A stretch of DNA of 64,000 bases from Telmatactis stephensoni (GCA_029948255.1 JALIZF010001579.1:310001-374000); one strand, 5' to 3'. Shown: positions 10,501-26,400, counted from the first letter of the stretch. Program-made: numbers and translations. The notes: a model not told the origin generated them from the letters alone.

Positions 10501-13500
10501 CAACCTTGATCTACAGCCTGTTGATCATGAGCTACCGCGATCATGCAATCTATGGATCCACAACAATTCACCTTCCCGGAGTTTCCCAGAATTTTTTACG
10601 ATTTTGCGCACGCAAGCGAGGTCAGGGGACAAAAATAATAGATAAGTATAAACGGACTAATATAAAACGATCGCTTATGTCTCTGTACTGTGATATAAAC
10701 ACTCTGGAAGATGTAGAGCACTCGAAAAGCAAGAGAAACACTCGGCTGCGCCTCATGTTCCTAAGCTTGCTTTTCGAGTGCTCTACATCTTCCAGAGTGT
10801 TTATATCACAGTACAGAGACATGCGCGCACGTTTTATATTGCTTAAATATAGAGCCTGAGAAAAACAATGGGATTATTTTAATTGGGCCGGCGTGTTACT
10901 TCTTTTCACGGGTTTCCTGTGTTGACATTTAAACGCCTCGTGTTCCTAAGCTTGCTTTCAGTCTCTTGTTCTACATCTTCCATCGTGTTTATATCACAGC
11001 ACAGAGACGTAAGCGATCGTTTTATATTGCTTTTATAAAATATTTTCGACGTTTTATATTGCTTAAGTACAATAACAATAGTTATGTATGTTACACTGTC
11101 GTTGTTTTGAGTGTTCTCTTGTAAGGTCACTGAAGATCCCCTTAAGTTGCCATGACAAAGACGACGATATCCCTTCGTCGCCATGACAACGTTGCCATAA
11201 CAACGACGACAACAATAGAAGTAAACTTACTTGAAAGTAAAAACACAGTTTGTCGTGGGCCAACCAATCACGAACGATTTATCTACAGGTCTAGAATCAC
11301 AGACGTCGTCCACGCATGTCGATAGCCACAACTCACCGACTCGAATACGATGCTTTAGTTTGTACGTAGCAGCTGATCTGAAATAAAAACAACTGGGGCT
11401 TACTTGAGGGACTTATTTTCGGGATTTATGGTGTGCGTCATCGAGAGTCTGAGTGATGTGTAATACAAATGACGTGTCAAAAAGTTGAGTTATGCATGTC
11501 TACCTAAAAAGGACTGTCGATGGCACGTACGAAAAAGCTTTAATCTTTTATGTGGCGATTCCTGGTTGTGTAATTCCTTTGTGCAATCGGGACTATACGT
11601 CCAAATTAATTCTAACGGGTTTTTTTGGAACTACTGTACATTTGTATCTAATATAACATATTCTCCAAGTCATTTAGGGTCTAGTCAAATCCTTTAGTTT
11701 ATAAATTAACGTTGACCAGACAATAAACTCTACTAATACCTTCCCACTCAAAAATAAGTATTGAAAGAAAAAAAGGAACTTTCCCCAAGCCTTTGTAAAT
11801 ACCACCTACACATTTCCTCTCTTCAAAGGGGTATTTTGACTACTTTGTGACATCATGATCAAAACCTATATTATACTTCTTTTTATATATTAGCAAAAAT
11901 TGACTCGTTATATAAAGCGGACTTTGTATGAGTGGGAAACTTACCGCGCCGTACCGTAACCGTGTCAGTACCGTAATGTCTACAAAAACATTTGAAATTC
12001 CTGCCGTAACAGTGCCGTACGGTGACCGTGTCAGTGCCGTAATGTCTATAAAAACATTCGAAATTCCTGCCGTAACCGTACCGTAACCGTGCCGTACGGT
12101 GACCGTGCCGTTTTCCCAGTCATACGAAATCTGCTCTAATACTTACTTAGCCTTCGCAATGAACAATAAATCACTAAGTAAAAATAGATGACGCTCTTGT
12201 GTGGAGACACCCTGTAAAACACAGAAACCAACAAACCGTTTCAGTTATATAGGTACAAGGGAAAAGTTTGTTTGTAGTGTTGCTAAGGCAACGTACTGTA
12301 GTCACTTGTGCACATCCTTCCTGAACATAGTGTCGAGATGGCGGTCCATCTGAAGTACCGTCTGAACCCGGCTTGAGTTTTAAACTTCCGCCTTCTAATG
12401 GAGCCCTGGAGAAATGCAAAGAGGATCGAACAATATTAATTTAACAACGCACCATATTTCGTTCCGTGTTTTCGATTTACAATGAAACGCTACTTTCACA
12501 GACAAAAGGAAAAGAGCGTTGTAAGCTAAGTGCACGCTAATCCTGATAAATTTGAAACCGCAATTTTCTTGCTAGGTCTCTCGTCCACACTGTAACGACG
12601 TTTTTTTCTTTCTTTTCTTTCCTTTTCTTTCCTTTCCTTTAGTCTGGACGTAGCCTACAACGCTGTTTTCCTTAGCGTTTCGATTTAGATCGAGAAACTG
12701 GACGAAAAAAAAAGATTTTTTCATTTATGTAGCATAAAACAAATAATTCTTCTTATGCTACATAAATGAAAAAAATTTTTTTTTCTTCCATCGAAACACC
12801 AAGGAAAACAGTGTTGTAGGCTACGAGTAGACTAAAATGGATAAATTTAAAACCATAATTTAAATGTGCACATCTTTTTTGTTACCGTTAGGCCTCTTGT
12901 CTACAATTATGGAATGGTTTTCTTTCTTTCTTACGTTCGTTCTTTCTTTTCTTTCTATTCTTTTTTTTTTCTTCTTCTTCTTGTTTGTTCGTTTCTTCGT
13001 TCGTTTGTTCGTTTGTTTGTTTGTTAGTTTTTGTCGTTTCAGTATGGAGTACCCTGGTACCAGGGTAGTTTTACTTGGGCCGCTGGTACCAGGGTAGGAC
13101 AACGAAAACCGACCGGTGGGGAAGGGAGGGGGAGGGGATACGTTTTCAAATTTATTCAAATTCATACGGATTAATGTACTCTGCTGGACGAAGCTTTAGT
13201 GTAAGTTGACAGAAGACTCCACCGTAACTAAAAAGCGTTTTCAAATTAATCCAAATAAAAGCGGACATAGCCTTAATTCAAAGGTTTCGGAAAGTCACCA
13301 TGACTACAATTAGCAAATTCTAGTTTCATCACTAAGGTACACAATGTTTCGTTGCTAGGTGTTTCGTTGCTAGGTGTTGACTTACCCTCTTATCAAGGCT
13401 AAGTGAGGTTTAGGAACAAGTGCTGCTTTAAGGACTGCAGAGGGTGCTGATCGTCTCCTTGATGCGTTCAAACGATATCGCTAGAAAAAAATACATTTAA

Positions 13501-14216
13501 TCAATTAACAGGGTGAAACAGGCTCTGTTGTGGTGTATCATTATAACAAAAAAATCTTTGAAAAATCAGAGAACAATTAGCGCCAATTGTTATTCCTCTG
13601 CGGTGCTGGTTCTATAATGGCTGGGGCACAAGGCGAATTCAGTTTGCCTGCATGCATAAACATATGAGAAATAAGGACAGTTGAAGTGCCTAGTTGCACG
13701 CTCTACTCAAGTGGGACTCAAACCAACGACCCCTGGGATACCTGTCCAGTGCTCTATCAACAACATTTTCCAATGCACATGAAACACATGGAAGTACAAT
13801 GCCTGAACTAAGTCAAAAATCTCTTCCCCCCTCCCCTTAGGACCGGCTACCCTCGGTATGGTTAATTAACACTCCTGTGTCAGGTAGCCTTGGCTTTCTA
13901 AAAAGCACCATATTGACCTATGCTTATTTCTATTATCATCATCCATTTAGCACGCGACCTTTAGAGGTATGTTAACAATTCAGTTTGATAAACGTGATGT
14001 TATCTTTATGATTTTATCATTTAATAATGCATCACATACGTGCATTAATCTTTTATAGTGCATTTATTGAATTCTTTTCGTTTTAACGTCACTACGAAAG
14101 CAAATAGAGAACGAACTAGAACCGTTTATAAAGAGAAAATAAACCTAATGGTTGTTACTATTTTTCGTGAATTTTGCGATTAGAACAAACAAACAAACAA
14201 ACAAATACACAAACAA

Positions 14217-14248
<32 letters not shown>

Positions 14249-14440
14249 AGAAACAAACAAACAAACAATCGCGAAATTAAGGACCTGCAACTATGGGATC
14301 CATGCCATGATGAATAATTACTTTCAAGTTTTCGTTCGTGCAGACTTTCTCGGTAAAAATATCTCGCGTTGCTATGGTGCATACTAGCACGACAAAGATG
14401 ACATTTAGACGGAAAAACGTCCACAAAAGACATCATCATC

Positions 14441-14475
<35 letters not shown>

Positions 14476-17400
14476 CGACATTGGCGTTTGTGGTGTGATA
14501 TGAAAAACAAATTCACCAGATGCTACAATTACAGTGGTTTTCGACATTCTGCGAACTCTGACATTCAAATTAAACGCCAACTGCCAATTGACATTCCGTC
14601 AATCAAAGTTGAAAAAAATAAAAAATAAATAAAAAAAAGAACAACTGATACCATGATAATAGTATAGCTAAGTACCTTCTAAAGATCGTATTTGGTCATT
14701 TGGTAGGATTTTACGTACTTTTATTATCTATTTTTTAACTTTTTGTTTCGATGGGCGGAGAATATCGAAAACCGCAGTAAAACAATACGCCGCATACAGG
14801 CTGCAAACGAAAAGTCACAGAAGGTACGCTTTCATTCAGTATCTCGTGCGCGCGCCTTCCGTGACATATCGAAAGTAATGTGAAATACGTGACTTGAAGA
14901 ATTGGCGTTGGCAAGGCGTAACATTTGATGTCAAGTGCAGTGAGAACATACTTCACTTTTAAATGTTTCTCATTAAAAAGATACTTGAAGTTTACTCACG
15001 TGTCACGACAAAATACACTCACGTTAAAGATAGCGATTTTAATGCAATGACTTTAAGGATGCGTAAATAGCTTTGAATACAGAAATTCAGTTTGATAAAC
15101 ACAAAGTTATCTTTATGATTTTATCATTTTATAATGCACCACATACATGCATTAATCTTTTATAGTGCACTTATTGAATTGTTTCCCTTTTATCGTACCA
15201 CGATATCAAACTGAAGAGGAGTTGCACTGTGATGAGGGTACAAAAGTGGACCATACCGTCTCCATGCAAATAGACAAAGTTTACAGACACAATCCATTTA
15301 TTAGAGAGGTTAGATTACGGAAACAGTGGATCGCAGAGAGGAAAACGTGACCTGCTTTCTTCTCGTCTGTCGTTGCCGCTTTAGCGCGAGGGTGAGTCAT
15401 TTCGTGCTTGCAGTAAAAGTGAAACATCACTCTTTCACTTGAGTGACAAACAAACAACGTCAGGTACGAAAAAAGTTGGATCGCGTGATCCTCTCTACCG
15501 TATGCTGTTTCCCCGAATCTTAAACTCTTCAATGTAGAAAAAGATGCTGCGATTTTGATTTTTTAAAGAGTTATATGGACGTGCCTTCAGCAGTCCATGG
15601 ACAGTCGCATTAGTCTGGATAAACAGCAAACGCCCCGACGTTTGTTTGCACACATACTTAAGAATGTATGGTTGAAAATTTGGAAATGGAACAGAAGTTC
15701 GCAAGGTCGATTCCAATCTGACTAGACGGGATTATCTACACTTTATTATCTCATGCATGAAGGACTGGATTTCCGAGGTCACGAGAACCATGAATTAGAA
15801 GTTCAAGTACAATAAAAAATCTATAAATCATTCTGAAATAGTCAGCTACGTAGAGCTATTTTGAATAAAATACCGAGAGAAAACCAAAACCAAAACCAAA
15901 ACCAAACCAAACCAAAACACAAGACAACATAAGACAACACAACACAACACAACACAACACAACACAACACAACACAACACAACACAACACAACACAACAC
16001 AACACAACACAGAATCTGAAAAGATTATAGGCTTTTCCCTTTTCTTTCATTTATTTATTCCATCCATTCTCAAAGGATTTCCATAATCAAAAAGGAAGAT
16101 TATTAGAAACGTTAAATTCTTTTTGTCCACTGAAAATACGAATTGGTTAGGGTTAGATGACGGAAATGCTGGTAGAAATTCATTGATAATCTTCTAAATG
16201 ACAAAGGCAAGAAAACTATGGAGAGCGTTCATGAAGAGTCAACAATGAGATCAATTTTCGCAACGGAAGAGAAGAGTATTTCTGCATGAGAGGTCGTGAC
16301 ATGGCGCCACTAGACATGCAATGCTGCATCAAATTGCCATCCATGCTGAACTCTACTGTAGGCAATATCATTTCGGCACCTGCATAGAACTAGCCAGAAA
16401 TTTAGCACAGTAACGCACCTTAATCTCTGGCACCCAGGGTAGCATGGAACGCAATAACAAGCTCTACACTATTCATACATATCATTTGAGTTCTGTAGAA
16501 AGGGTGAATTCTAGACACCTAAAATTCGTGAGAACGCATGTCGTCTGACCACAAGCAGACGCTATGTGATCCATCTCTAGACGGACGAGCATAAGCCTTC
16601 TGTATAAACACGTCTGCAATGAAGTCAGACTGTTCTGCTCTTTCTACGGTTCAAGTCTAACGTAAGAACAACTTGACTATCGTATTCTTGAAAAGATAGA
16701 CAGACAGACAGACAGACAAACGGGTAGGCAGGCAGGCAGACAGACAGACAGACAAACGAGCAGGCAGACACAGACAGACAGACAGACAGACTTTTTAATT
16801 GCTACACGATTTTAAGCTCTGTGGAACTCTAGACTCTTGAAAAATCCCGTGAATGCATATCTGACCGCATCCTCGCAGAGTACTACCCGCTAGAAGATAC
16901 TACGTAATAATAATAATAATAATAATAATACAATTTATAAAGCGCTTATCCAGTGCTGCTCTAAGCGCTCTGAAAATAATATATAAAAGACAGAAATTAC
17001 AAATTAAAGGCTATTTTAAATAAGTGAGTTTTTAAAGATGTTTTAAACGAAGACAAGCTATCACTGTTCCTGATTGACGATGGAAGAGCATTCCAGAGCT
17101 CAGGTGCAGATACGGAGAAAGAACGATAGCCATAAGATTTTAGTTGATACTTTTTATGTTCAAGAAGAAGAGAAGAAGAAGAACGTAGACGTCTTGGTGG
17201 ATGATAACGAGAAATCATTTCAGAAATGTATGATGGAGCCAAGTCGTAGAGTGATTTATATGTGATAAGAAGAATCTTGAATTTGATACGGTCAGCAACA
17301 GGAAGCCAGTGTAATTTGATTAGAACAGGAGAAATGTGATCATATTTGTGAGTGTACGTAATGAGGCGAGCTGCAGCATTTTGTACTGATTGAAGTTTAG

Positions 17401-20400
17401 AGATGAGATGACTGGGAAGACCATATAGAAGACAATTATACTGATCAATCTTGGATGTGACAAAAGCATGGATAAGTGTTTCAGCAGTTTTGGCAGACAG
17501 GTACTTTCTAATTTTAGCAATGTTCCGAAGATGGTAGAACGCAGACTTGCAAACAGAATTGACATGTGGAACCATCGACAAAGTAGAGTCAAAGATGACA
17601 CCAATGTTCCTAGCTGATTCAGAGGGTTTTATTTGATCATTACCAAAATTCAAAGTGGGAATAGATTTTTGAGGGTTATGCTTGGAAAATAGCAAAAGGA
17701 ATTCAGTTTTATCTTTGTTCAGTTTTAGTTTATTTATCGTCATCCATTGATCAATATCAGATAAGCAGTTCTCAATCATAGCCATTGTTTGGTCCATAGC
17801 AGCATCGTCATTACATGTAAAGGGTATGTAGAGTTGGGTGTCATCGGCATATAGATGGAATGACATATTATGATTACGTAGAATATCAGCCACAGGAGAG
17901 GTGTACAGAAGATACAGCACAGGTCCAAGAACAGATCCCTGGGGAACACCACAATCCAATTTAGCAGAATCAGATGAACCACCATCCAAGGCAACATACT
18001 GTGAACGGTCAGAAAGATAAGACTCAAACCACTGGAGCGCATTACCACGTATACCAAATTTAGATTTAAGTCGATTCAACAAGATACCATGATCAACAGT
18101 GTCAAAGGCAGCTGACAGATCAAGGAGTAGAAGTACAACACAATTTCGATTATCTATTGCATGAAGGATATCATTTTGAACACGTACAAGAGCAGTTTCA
18201 CAGCTGTGGAGACATTTATAGGCAGATTGAAAGGGTTCATGGAGATCATTTATTGACAAGTAGGTGTTAAGTTGTACAGCAACAATCTTTTCGATCATCT
18301 TGGAAACAGCTTTCAGATTTGAAATGGGACGATAATTGGCAAGGACTTCGTGATTAAGGGATGATTTCTTGAGAAGCGGTTTTAAAACAGCAACCTTCAA
18401 AGAAGGAGGAACATAGCCATTTTCAAGCGATAAGTTAATAATATTGCAGATGACAGGTAGCAGGGTGCCATAATGATCAATTAAAAGACTTGAAGGAATA
18501 GGATCTAAACAGCAGGATTTCGATGACAGCTTCTTAGAGATTAGTAACAATTCATCACAGGTAGTTGGATTGAACGATTCTAAACAACAGCTAAGCCTTG
18601 TGGGATGATCCAGTGCAGAAAAACGATTTGGTTCGGAAACAAAAGAAGGTAGATGGTCGCGTATATTTATTATCTTGTTTTTGAAAAAGTGTATAAAGTT
18701 GTCGGCAAGAACTTTAGGTGATTGAGATGACGGTAATTGTTTTTCAGGTGACCTGTGTAGAAGACGATCAATTGCACGAAAAAGGGCATTACTATCAGAA
18801 CCAGCATCAGAGATTAATTTAGAATAGTAGTTCATTTTAGCTTCAAAAATCATACTTTTAACTACATTGCATTGCGTAACATACATTTGCCAATCAATCG
18901 TGAGACGGGAACGACGCCAACGTCTTTCAAGATTGCGACGTTTGGTTTTATTATCTTTGATATCATCAGTAAGCCTTCCATACAAATATGTTGGCTATGT
19001 GGCTTCCCTCGAAATACAAGGAAGTGAGACTGATTTGCTCTTTCTGCGGTTCAGATTAACGTAATAACGCCCTTTTATTCAATTCAAAGAATTTGTATTT
19101 AAACCAATGTGATGACCTCTAGGTGTCGATCAATTAATAACGACTCAATAACGCTAGGGTACGTACTTGCGTATCGCACGTTTTGGGCAGGGGGAATCCT
19201 CGTGACGCGTCTTAACGAATTCGAAGACAGAAATTAAAAAGTTGGAATAATTTTACACCGTACGGCAGAAGCCATGTTTGTGGGCAAGTACAATAAAAAG
19301 TTTTTGAAAAACAAAACGGATTTCCTTTCTCTTGGGAGAAAACGCGCTTAAACATGGCTGCCGTGAAATCCCTCTATACTGCAAGTATAGCCTTTAAAAA
19401 AATCTCTTGATAAAGAAAAACAAATTATTGTAATCCATTTAAAGCGAAAGAAAATAGTCGTATTTTGGATTAAAAATCCATTTGGGAGTTTCGTAACGTA
19501 CGCTTTAGTCTCCAGCCGTCGCGAGGTTGCGAGTATACGAAACCCTAACGGCTTCAGACTGAGCCTATACGCAATGCTTGCCATATTGTAATCCATTAAA
19601 GGCGCACGAAAAATGGTATTTTTCAGGATAAGAAATCTATTTGGGAGTTTTGCAATACAGCCTGAGTCTCCAGCTGTCAGGGTAGCGGGTGCACAAATTA
19701 ACCCTAACGGTTGGAGACTGAGCCTATATACGCAATGTTTGCCATATTGTAATCTATTCTGCTTTTAAAGTGTAAGAAAAATGGTCTTGTTCAGGATTAG
19801 AAATCTATTTGGGAGTTACGAAATCTAGTTTCAGAAACCAGCCGTCGAGGTAGCGGGTACACAAATTTACCCTGACGGCTGGAGACTGAGCCTATTCGCA
19901 AACATGCCAAAAAGCCTTACATTATTTCATCTAGTAAACGAGCCAGACTAATGTAGAAGGTGCAGGTTTTTGATATTTTTGCTTCCCTTATCTCTTTGAA
20001 CAAGATGTAGGGGAAAGTAGAAGACGAAGGAGAAAAAAACGATGAAAAGGGGTTGCTACAAATTAGTCATCATTACAATAGATGTCCACAAATTCTTTCC
20101 AATGAAAGCCCATCCAGAATAAAACGCTCAGAAACCATGTCGACCACGTGTGCACAATGTAATGGTCGCATTAGTGAGGTTGCAATATTTTACAAAGCTC
20201 GCAAGGAAAACACTAGAAACCGCTAACTCGAATCCGGTTTACTCGAAAACCTCACTACTCCGAACACAAACCCATTTCCCTTCAATCATTTTTTTTCAGT
20301 CTATTACTATCTCGCTATCTAGAACAATATCAAGCTTCCCTTGGGGGTTCGAGTTTGCGAGGTTCAACTGTATTTTGAAGCCAATTGTACGTGCAGTGAA

Positions 20401-23400
20401 AAGGCGTGTCTCGCGTGACAAAGTCTCGCGTGACAATGCATTAGGTCACGGACGAAATTAGATAAAACAACAGATTAATTTGTACATGAAATCTGTAAAA
20501 TTATTTTAAGAACTAAAACGACAATGTTGAGTTTTTGGAACGTGGTTTCGTTTATCATCAATTTTAAACAATCGTTAAAAATAGAAATTTAGCATTTTAA
20601 AAGCTTTGGTACCATCAAAAATAAACTGAATAATAATAATTTTAGCAATATCACACATTACGTGACACTAGGATCACCCTAGCACTAGGATCATCCTAGC
20701 AGGCGAATCATCCTACCTGCTATACTTTTACTGCATTCTGTTTAGTAGGATGATCCTAGTACCCGAAGCGAAGACACAAATTTCCATGTAAACAGAATGC
20801 AGTAAATGTATAGCAAGATCATCCTAGCAGGCGAATCATTCTAGGATGATCATAGTGCCATGCAAATACCCCCTTAATTTTTGTACTCTAATGATATATA
20901 TGGAAGTATTTTTGTTGCTTACCGGTAAAGCTTCTCCTTCGGTAATACATAAATTATCATGTGGAAATTTATCTTGAACTTGATTAATTTTGACCTGCAA
21001 CAGAACACCGCACATGAGTGCACCATAAGTACTGATAAAATCACAGACAAACAACACTAGAAATACCAGGAAAGAACCCTAATTAATAAAGCAATTAGCA
21101 CTAACATTTCATGGTCTTAAACACCCTACCTTTAATTGCTACTTAATTTCAAAAACAAAATCAAAAGTTTTTGCTTGAGATTTATAAGAAACGATGATTG
21201 CTTCTCGTTGATCTCAAGCAAAATATTTTCACAATTAAGCAGTCCAAAGTTACTTATCTAAAGCCTGTGAAACTACCTTTTAAAAGGAAATAGGAATGTG
21301 AAATTCCAAATACTAAATGGAAATGAACAATACATTCTACAGCCATAACTATCATTGATTTCAAATCAAGCAATAGCTCTAGCTAATTATGTATGCCAGA
21401 GAATAATTGCGTAGAACTGTAGAATATTTTGGAACTATATTTTCGAAGATAAATGATAACTAATTAATAAATTCATCAGCGATTAAGTACTAGAGAACAC
21501 ATCACCCAAGACAATTTACGCCAGAACAGTACATAAACACTAGTTTGTGACGAAGTGTTTTGAAGACAACTCATTGCAAAACAATAACTCTTGAATGTTC
21601 GTGTAAAAGTTGCAGATTCGTACCCATTCCTCATCGAAGAAAGGCAAATCCTCATCAGTAGTGGGTAGCAAAATCGTCGACCAAGGTATTATGCTGTACG
21701 CCAGATGAGATGAACAACGCGGCAAATCTGATGCAAATACTTCATTTCTTTCCATACTGAGAACCATCTTGTATACCAACTGAACTCACTTATGCTACAT
21801 GGCTAATATACTACGCTGCCAGCTTGCCATTGAAGTAAGAATCGTTTGGATTATAGAACACTATTTCAAGATACGTATTAAAGAATGAAAAGTACGACAT
21901 GCAGCACGCGAGACTTAAATGTGGCGAAAACTGATATTAGACGATTGAATCCCTCACGATCGTGAGATTACGGCTCGAGTGGGTGTCTGTTATCACGCAG
22001 CTTTTTGTCTAAAGGTCAAAAATCAGGGTTAACTTTTCTTTTGAATTTGTTCATATTTGACAAGTTTGGCCACCAAAAGGAAGATATTACAACGTGAGGT
22101 ATGAAGTATTTGTTGATAAAAATAAATTTATCGTTGTGGAATACTTCGATCTAAGGACTCTAAGTACGTTTGACAGAAAATCGGATTTAGTACGATTTTC
22201 ATCCTTCTCGACTGTCGCAAAATACTTGCAGGATTCAGACTATCTCAAAAGTCCGATTAATTATGTGGAAAGGATAAAATGGCGATTTTAAAACTGCATG
22301 AAAACTTCTCCGTTACATAACGTCTTTTTATGGCAAATCTTCTTATTAAAATCTGCCACAATGACGAAACCAATGCCACAATGACGTCAATACAACCATA
22401 CCAGAACCCTTTGCGACCCCTGTGGGTGGTCAATCATATTGTTGGTTTGCAAACATTCCCCGGACAAAAGACATGACAGACATGTTGGTGGTCTTGATAA
22501 AAGAAATACAAGACCAAAACCACCAAAATGTCTGCCTTATCTTTAGTTCAAATCACACTCCTAGGAATGATTGCAAACCAAGTATTTGTTTAAAGACCGA
22601 GGTTCGGTGTAACGTCCGAAAACGCGAAATACTAAAGCCTTGAGGCATATTTGTCATCCGTTTGGATATTATATTAGAACACCTAAAATAGATGACAGAT
22701 ACGACTCAGAATAAGTTAAATGATTGGACACACGATGCAGATTTTTACTCGGGATACCAAGTTAAGAATTCTGTGGATTTTCGGTGGTTATTTTTTTCCC
22801 CTGTGCAGCAAAATGCACAATAGAAACCACGTGGCGGTGTTTTCGTTCTGCAACACTGCACAGTTGCACCGTGTTTCTCCCCCTGTAATGCTGTAAGCAA
22901 TGTTATAGAAAATGTTGCAGACGTAGAGCTGCAGGCGCAACATAGCGCGCAACATGGCAGGGGTGGACACAAGGCGTAAGTTGTAACTGTTTGTTGCGCG
23001 CAACGTTGCAGAATAAGTTGCAAAAAAAATTGGCCTGTGCGGCTTGCTATACGATGAGGGGAGAGGTGGGAGGGGAGAGGAGGGAGGGGAGAAGAGAGGA
23101 GGGAGGGGAGCGAGGGGGCAGGGGCGGGAGGGGGGCGGGGGACGAGGGGAAAAACCGGCTATCCTGAATAATTCTTTTTGGGTGTGGTCCAGGAAAATGA
23201 AACAAGAGAGTTCTCCTGTTTATTAGGGACTTCTCCGACGTCTTTATATATACAGGACTTCTTAACTGTGATGGACAGCGAAAAATATACACGGTTTAAA
23301 GATTGAGGTCTTGCACAAGGATATCCAGCTAAGATTTTCGACAGTAAGGCAATTCTAATCTTGGCGGCAAGGTTGCCAACATTCCATAGTTAAGCACTTG

Positions 23401-26400
23401 TTTTTGATAACACGGTTTGTCTAGACGGGTATATTTTTTAATTTGAAAAAGGTTAACCTTTCGCAAAATCTGAAAGTTCAAGCTATAAGTTTAATGAAGT
23501 GATAAAAATAGAACAGATGACGAAAGCTGAGTCGACTTTTGTGCCGACCCTATCCGGCTCGTAGGTTGGGCTACCTGTGCAATTAAAGTATCCAATAAGG
23601 CTGAAAGTTCAAGCCATCAGTGATAAATATACAACAGATGACGAAAGCTGAGTCTTTTATGCCGACCTTATCCTCATAGGTTGGGCTACCTGTGTCCTTA
23701 AAGTATCCAATAAGGCTAAAAGTTCGAGCCATCAATGATAAAAATACAACAGATGACGAAAGCTGAGTCTTTTATGCCGACCTTATCCTCATAGGTTGGG
23801 CTACCTGTGCCCTTAAAGTATCCAATAAGGCTGAAAGTTCAAGCCATCAGTGATAAATATACAACAGATGTCAAAAGCTGACCCAGACAGGTTGGGCTAC
23901 CTGTGTCCTTAAAGCATCCAATAAAGCTGAAAATCCAAGCCATCAGTTCAACGAAGTGATAAATATACAACAGATAACGAAAGCAGAGACATTTAAGATG
24001 ACCCTACCCGGATAGGTTGGGCTACCTGTGCCCTTAAAGCATCCAATAAAGCTGAAAATCCAAGCCATCAGTTCAACGAAGTGATAAATATACAACAGAT
24101 AACGAAAGCAGAGACATTTAAGATGACCCTACCCGGATAGGTTGGGCTACCTGTGCCCTTAAAGCATCCAATAAAGCTGAAAATCCAAGCCATCAGTTAA
24201 ACGAAGTGATAAATATACAACAGATAACGAAAGCAGAGACTTTTATGATGACCCTACCCTGATAGGTTGGGCTACCTGTGTCCTTAGAGCACCCAATACC
24301 GAAAGACGAAAGTTCAAGCCTTTAGTTTAACGAAGTGATAAATATACAACAGGTGACGAAAGCACTGAAGGCTGAGCCCTACCCTGATAGGTTGGGCTAC
24401 CTGTGTCCTTAAATTTACCAATAAAGCCATCCGTTTAACGAAGTGATGACATGGGCTACCTGCTTTAATAGAAGTGGTCTACCTGTGTCCTCAAAGTACC
24501 TAATGAAGCTCTTTTCACCGCGAGCAATGACTTCAAGACTGCACAGTCTACAATGGTGCTGTAAACCTCGATAAGCGTCTATCCGTAATATAGACTCACA
24601 AAGGTGTTTCAAACTCTTTTCTCTGGTAAAAGCCCAGGGCCCGGTTGTTCAAACGTGGATTAGCGTTAACCCAGGATTAACTCCGAATGTTTTCTTTAGA
24701 GTTAACCCCGGATTAACGCTAATCGGCTTTCGAACAACCGGGCCCAGAGAAATTAAGCTTTCGATTTGCCTTGTTCACAATACTAACTAACTACGTATCA
24801 AAGTGTTACAGAATCTGACGTTCGAAACTACAGCATCTGAGTGAAACAAGATAATTAGCGCCGGACAAGTCAGTTCACTACACAGAGTGCCTACATCGCC
24901 TCTTTCAAAAACAAGCTCTTTTCAAACGAGTCTTTGTGTGTAAGGATTAGAGTAAGTTACCCCATATTCAACTTTAGTTTCGATAGATAGGAAGAAACGG
25001 GACATAGGCTAGCCTGCGTTGCTGATGATCTGCGGTTGTGCGTCTTTCAAAACCGCAGGCAACACACCTGCTACGTAAACGCACGAAATGAAAAAAAGGG
25101 GAATGTTTTAAAACTCAAAAGTGAAACTTCGGCTTCGTCTACACTAATATGTACAAATTTAAAAATGCGTCTATTTTTAACGGATAGGCCTGTCGTCCAC
25201 ATTATATTAAAACGGTGTTTCTCTTTTGTTTAAGACAACCTTGTTCCAGTGTGGAGGTAGTCTTGGATTACCGGGTTATTCAAAAATACATAAACCATTT
25301 TAACAAAGACAAACTTCATTGGCAAAGAAAATAACCAAGACAGACAGATAGACAGACAGACAGACAGAATTTACCTCGTTTTCAAAAGCAACCATCTCGT
25401 CTTCTCGTTCTCTAACAATCTATAATAAAAAGCAGACAACATTTAGAACGATAGCCGGATTTCTTTAACATCAAAGATTTTCAAATGAATTTGCACCGTT
25501 GGTCGTAGGCACGTAGACACACAGGGAAGATTTCGTATGAGTTTGAAACGGACCGTACCGTGTTGTGAGTGTCAGTGCCGTGTTGTCTATAAAAACATTC
25601 GAAATTCCTGCCGTAACCGTTCCGTGACCGTGCGGTACGGTTTTCACAGTCATACGAAATCTACTCTGTATTTCACGCAACTGGTCAAAGCGTAGCCAAG
25701 CTCTATGTTCCGGCACAAATTTGATAACAAGATAAAATTTGAAGTTGCGGCATCTTCATTTCTTCTCTACATTGTACAGTTTTTTAACGCCACGTAACTT
25801 TGCTAAAGTAGAACTGAAATACTTTGCAGAGGTAAAACAACTAGTTTACAGGAGTAGAACTCGATTCTTTATTTTAATAAGTTGTAAGCAACATTGCACT
25901 CAACATTTGCGCATGCGCGGTTGGACATAGCGTGCAAAAGACCTCTTTCGCTTCGTTGTTTGTTTTTCCGTTTCAGATCACGACTCCACCCTTACGTGCT
26001 GATTCTTTTGTGTGTAAATATTTAACATGTTCATCATAAAAGGAGCAGCAAGTGATAACATCTGCGCATGTCTCCAACTTCTATTGTCTTGGACAAATGG
26101 ATAATTTTGAAAGGATAATTTCTAGCTGTTCATACTTCTTCACTGGAATGTAATGCTCCGAAAAACGTTGGGAAGACTTTATACGACTATCTTTATGAGA
26201 GAGGTAGGCCTAATCCAGGTTAAAACCGTAATTGAGGCCATCCCCGTCCAGCGGTTCGCGCATACTCGTCATGTTATCACTTGCTGTTCATAAAAGGCAG
26301 TTCTTAAGTGAATGTCGCATGATCTGAAATGGGCAATTAGCATACAATTCTAAAGGTCTATTCAGTTGCACGCAATGCTGCAAGAAAACAATTGCATCGC

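Larger units (their letters stand above)
13481..20922. other. Longest intron between coding exons 10 and 11
   Basis: 7.4 kb. Besides the LINE and simple repeats it has two copies of a dispersed 100 bp segment (13975-14080 and 15085-15180: TTATCTTTATGATTTTATCAT with TGCATTAATCTTTTATAGTGCA). No exon seen. Confidence 0.6.

Noticed and set aside
12301..12305. GTGACT as the donor of coding exon 12
   Set aside because: It would shift the PH domain out of frame; the GTACGT 10 bp further on gives the exact ARHGAP20 spacing.
21540..21779. 79-codon minus-strand frame between coding exons 9 and 10
   Set aside because: Exons 9 and 10 already join in phase with the expected DH-PH linker, and no acceptor/donor pair supports inserting this frame.
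22094..22291. 65-codon plus-strand frame ending YVERIKWRF
   Set aside because: Starts at GTG, no recognised domain, and sits in an intron of the opposite-strand gene. It might be a transposon scrap, but I cannot support it.
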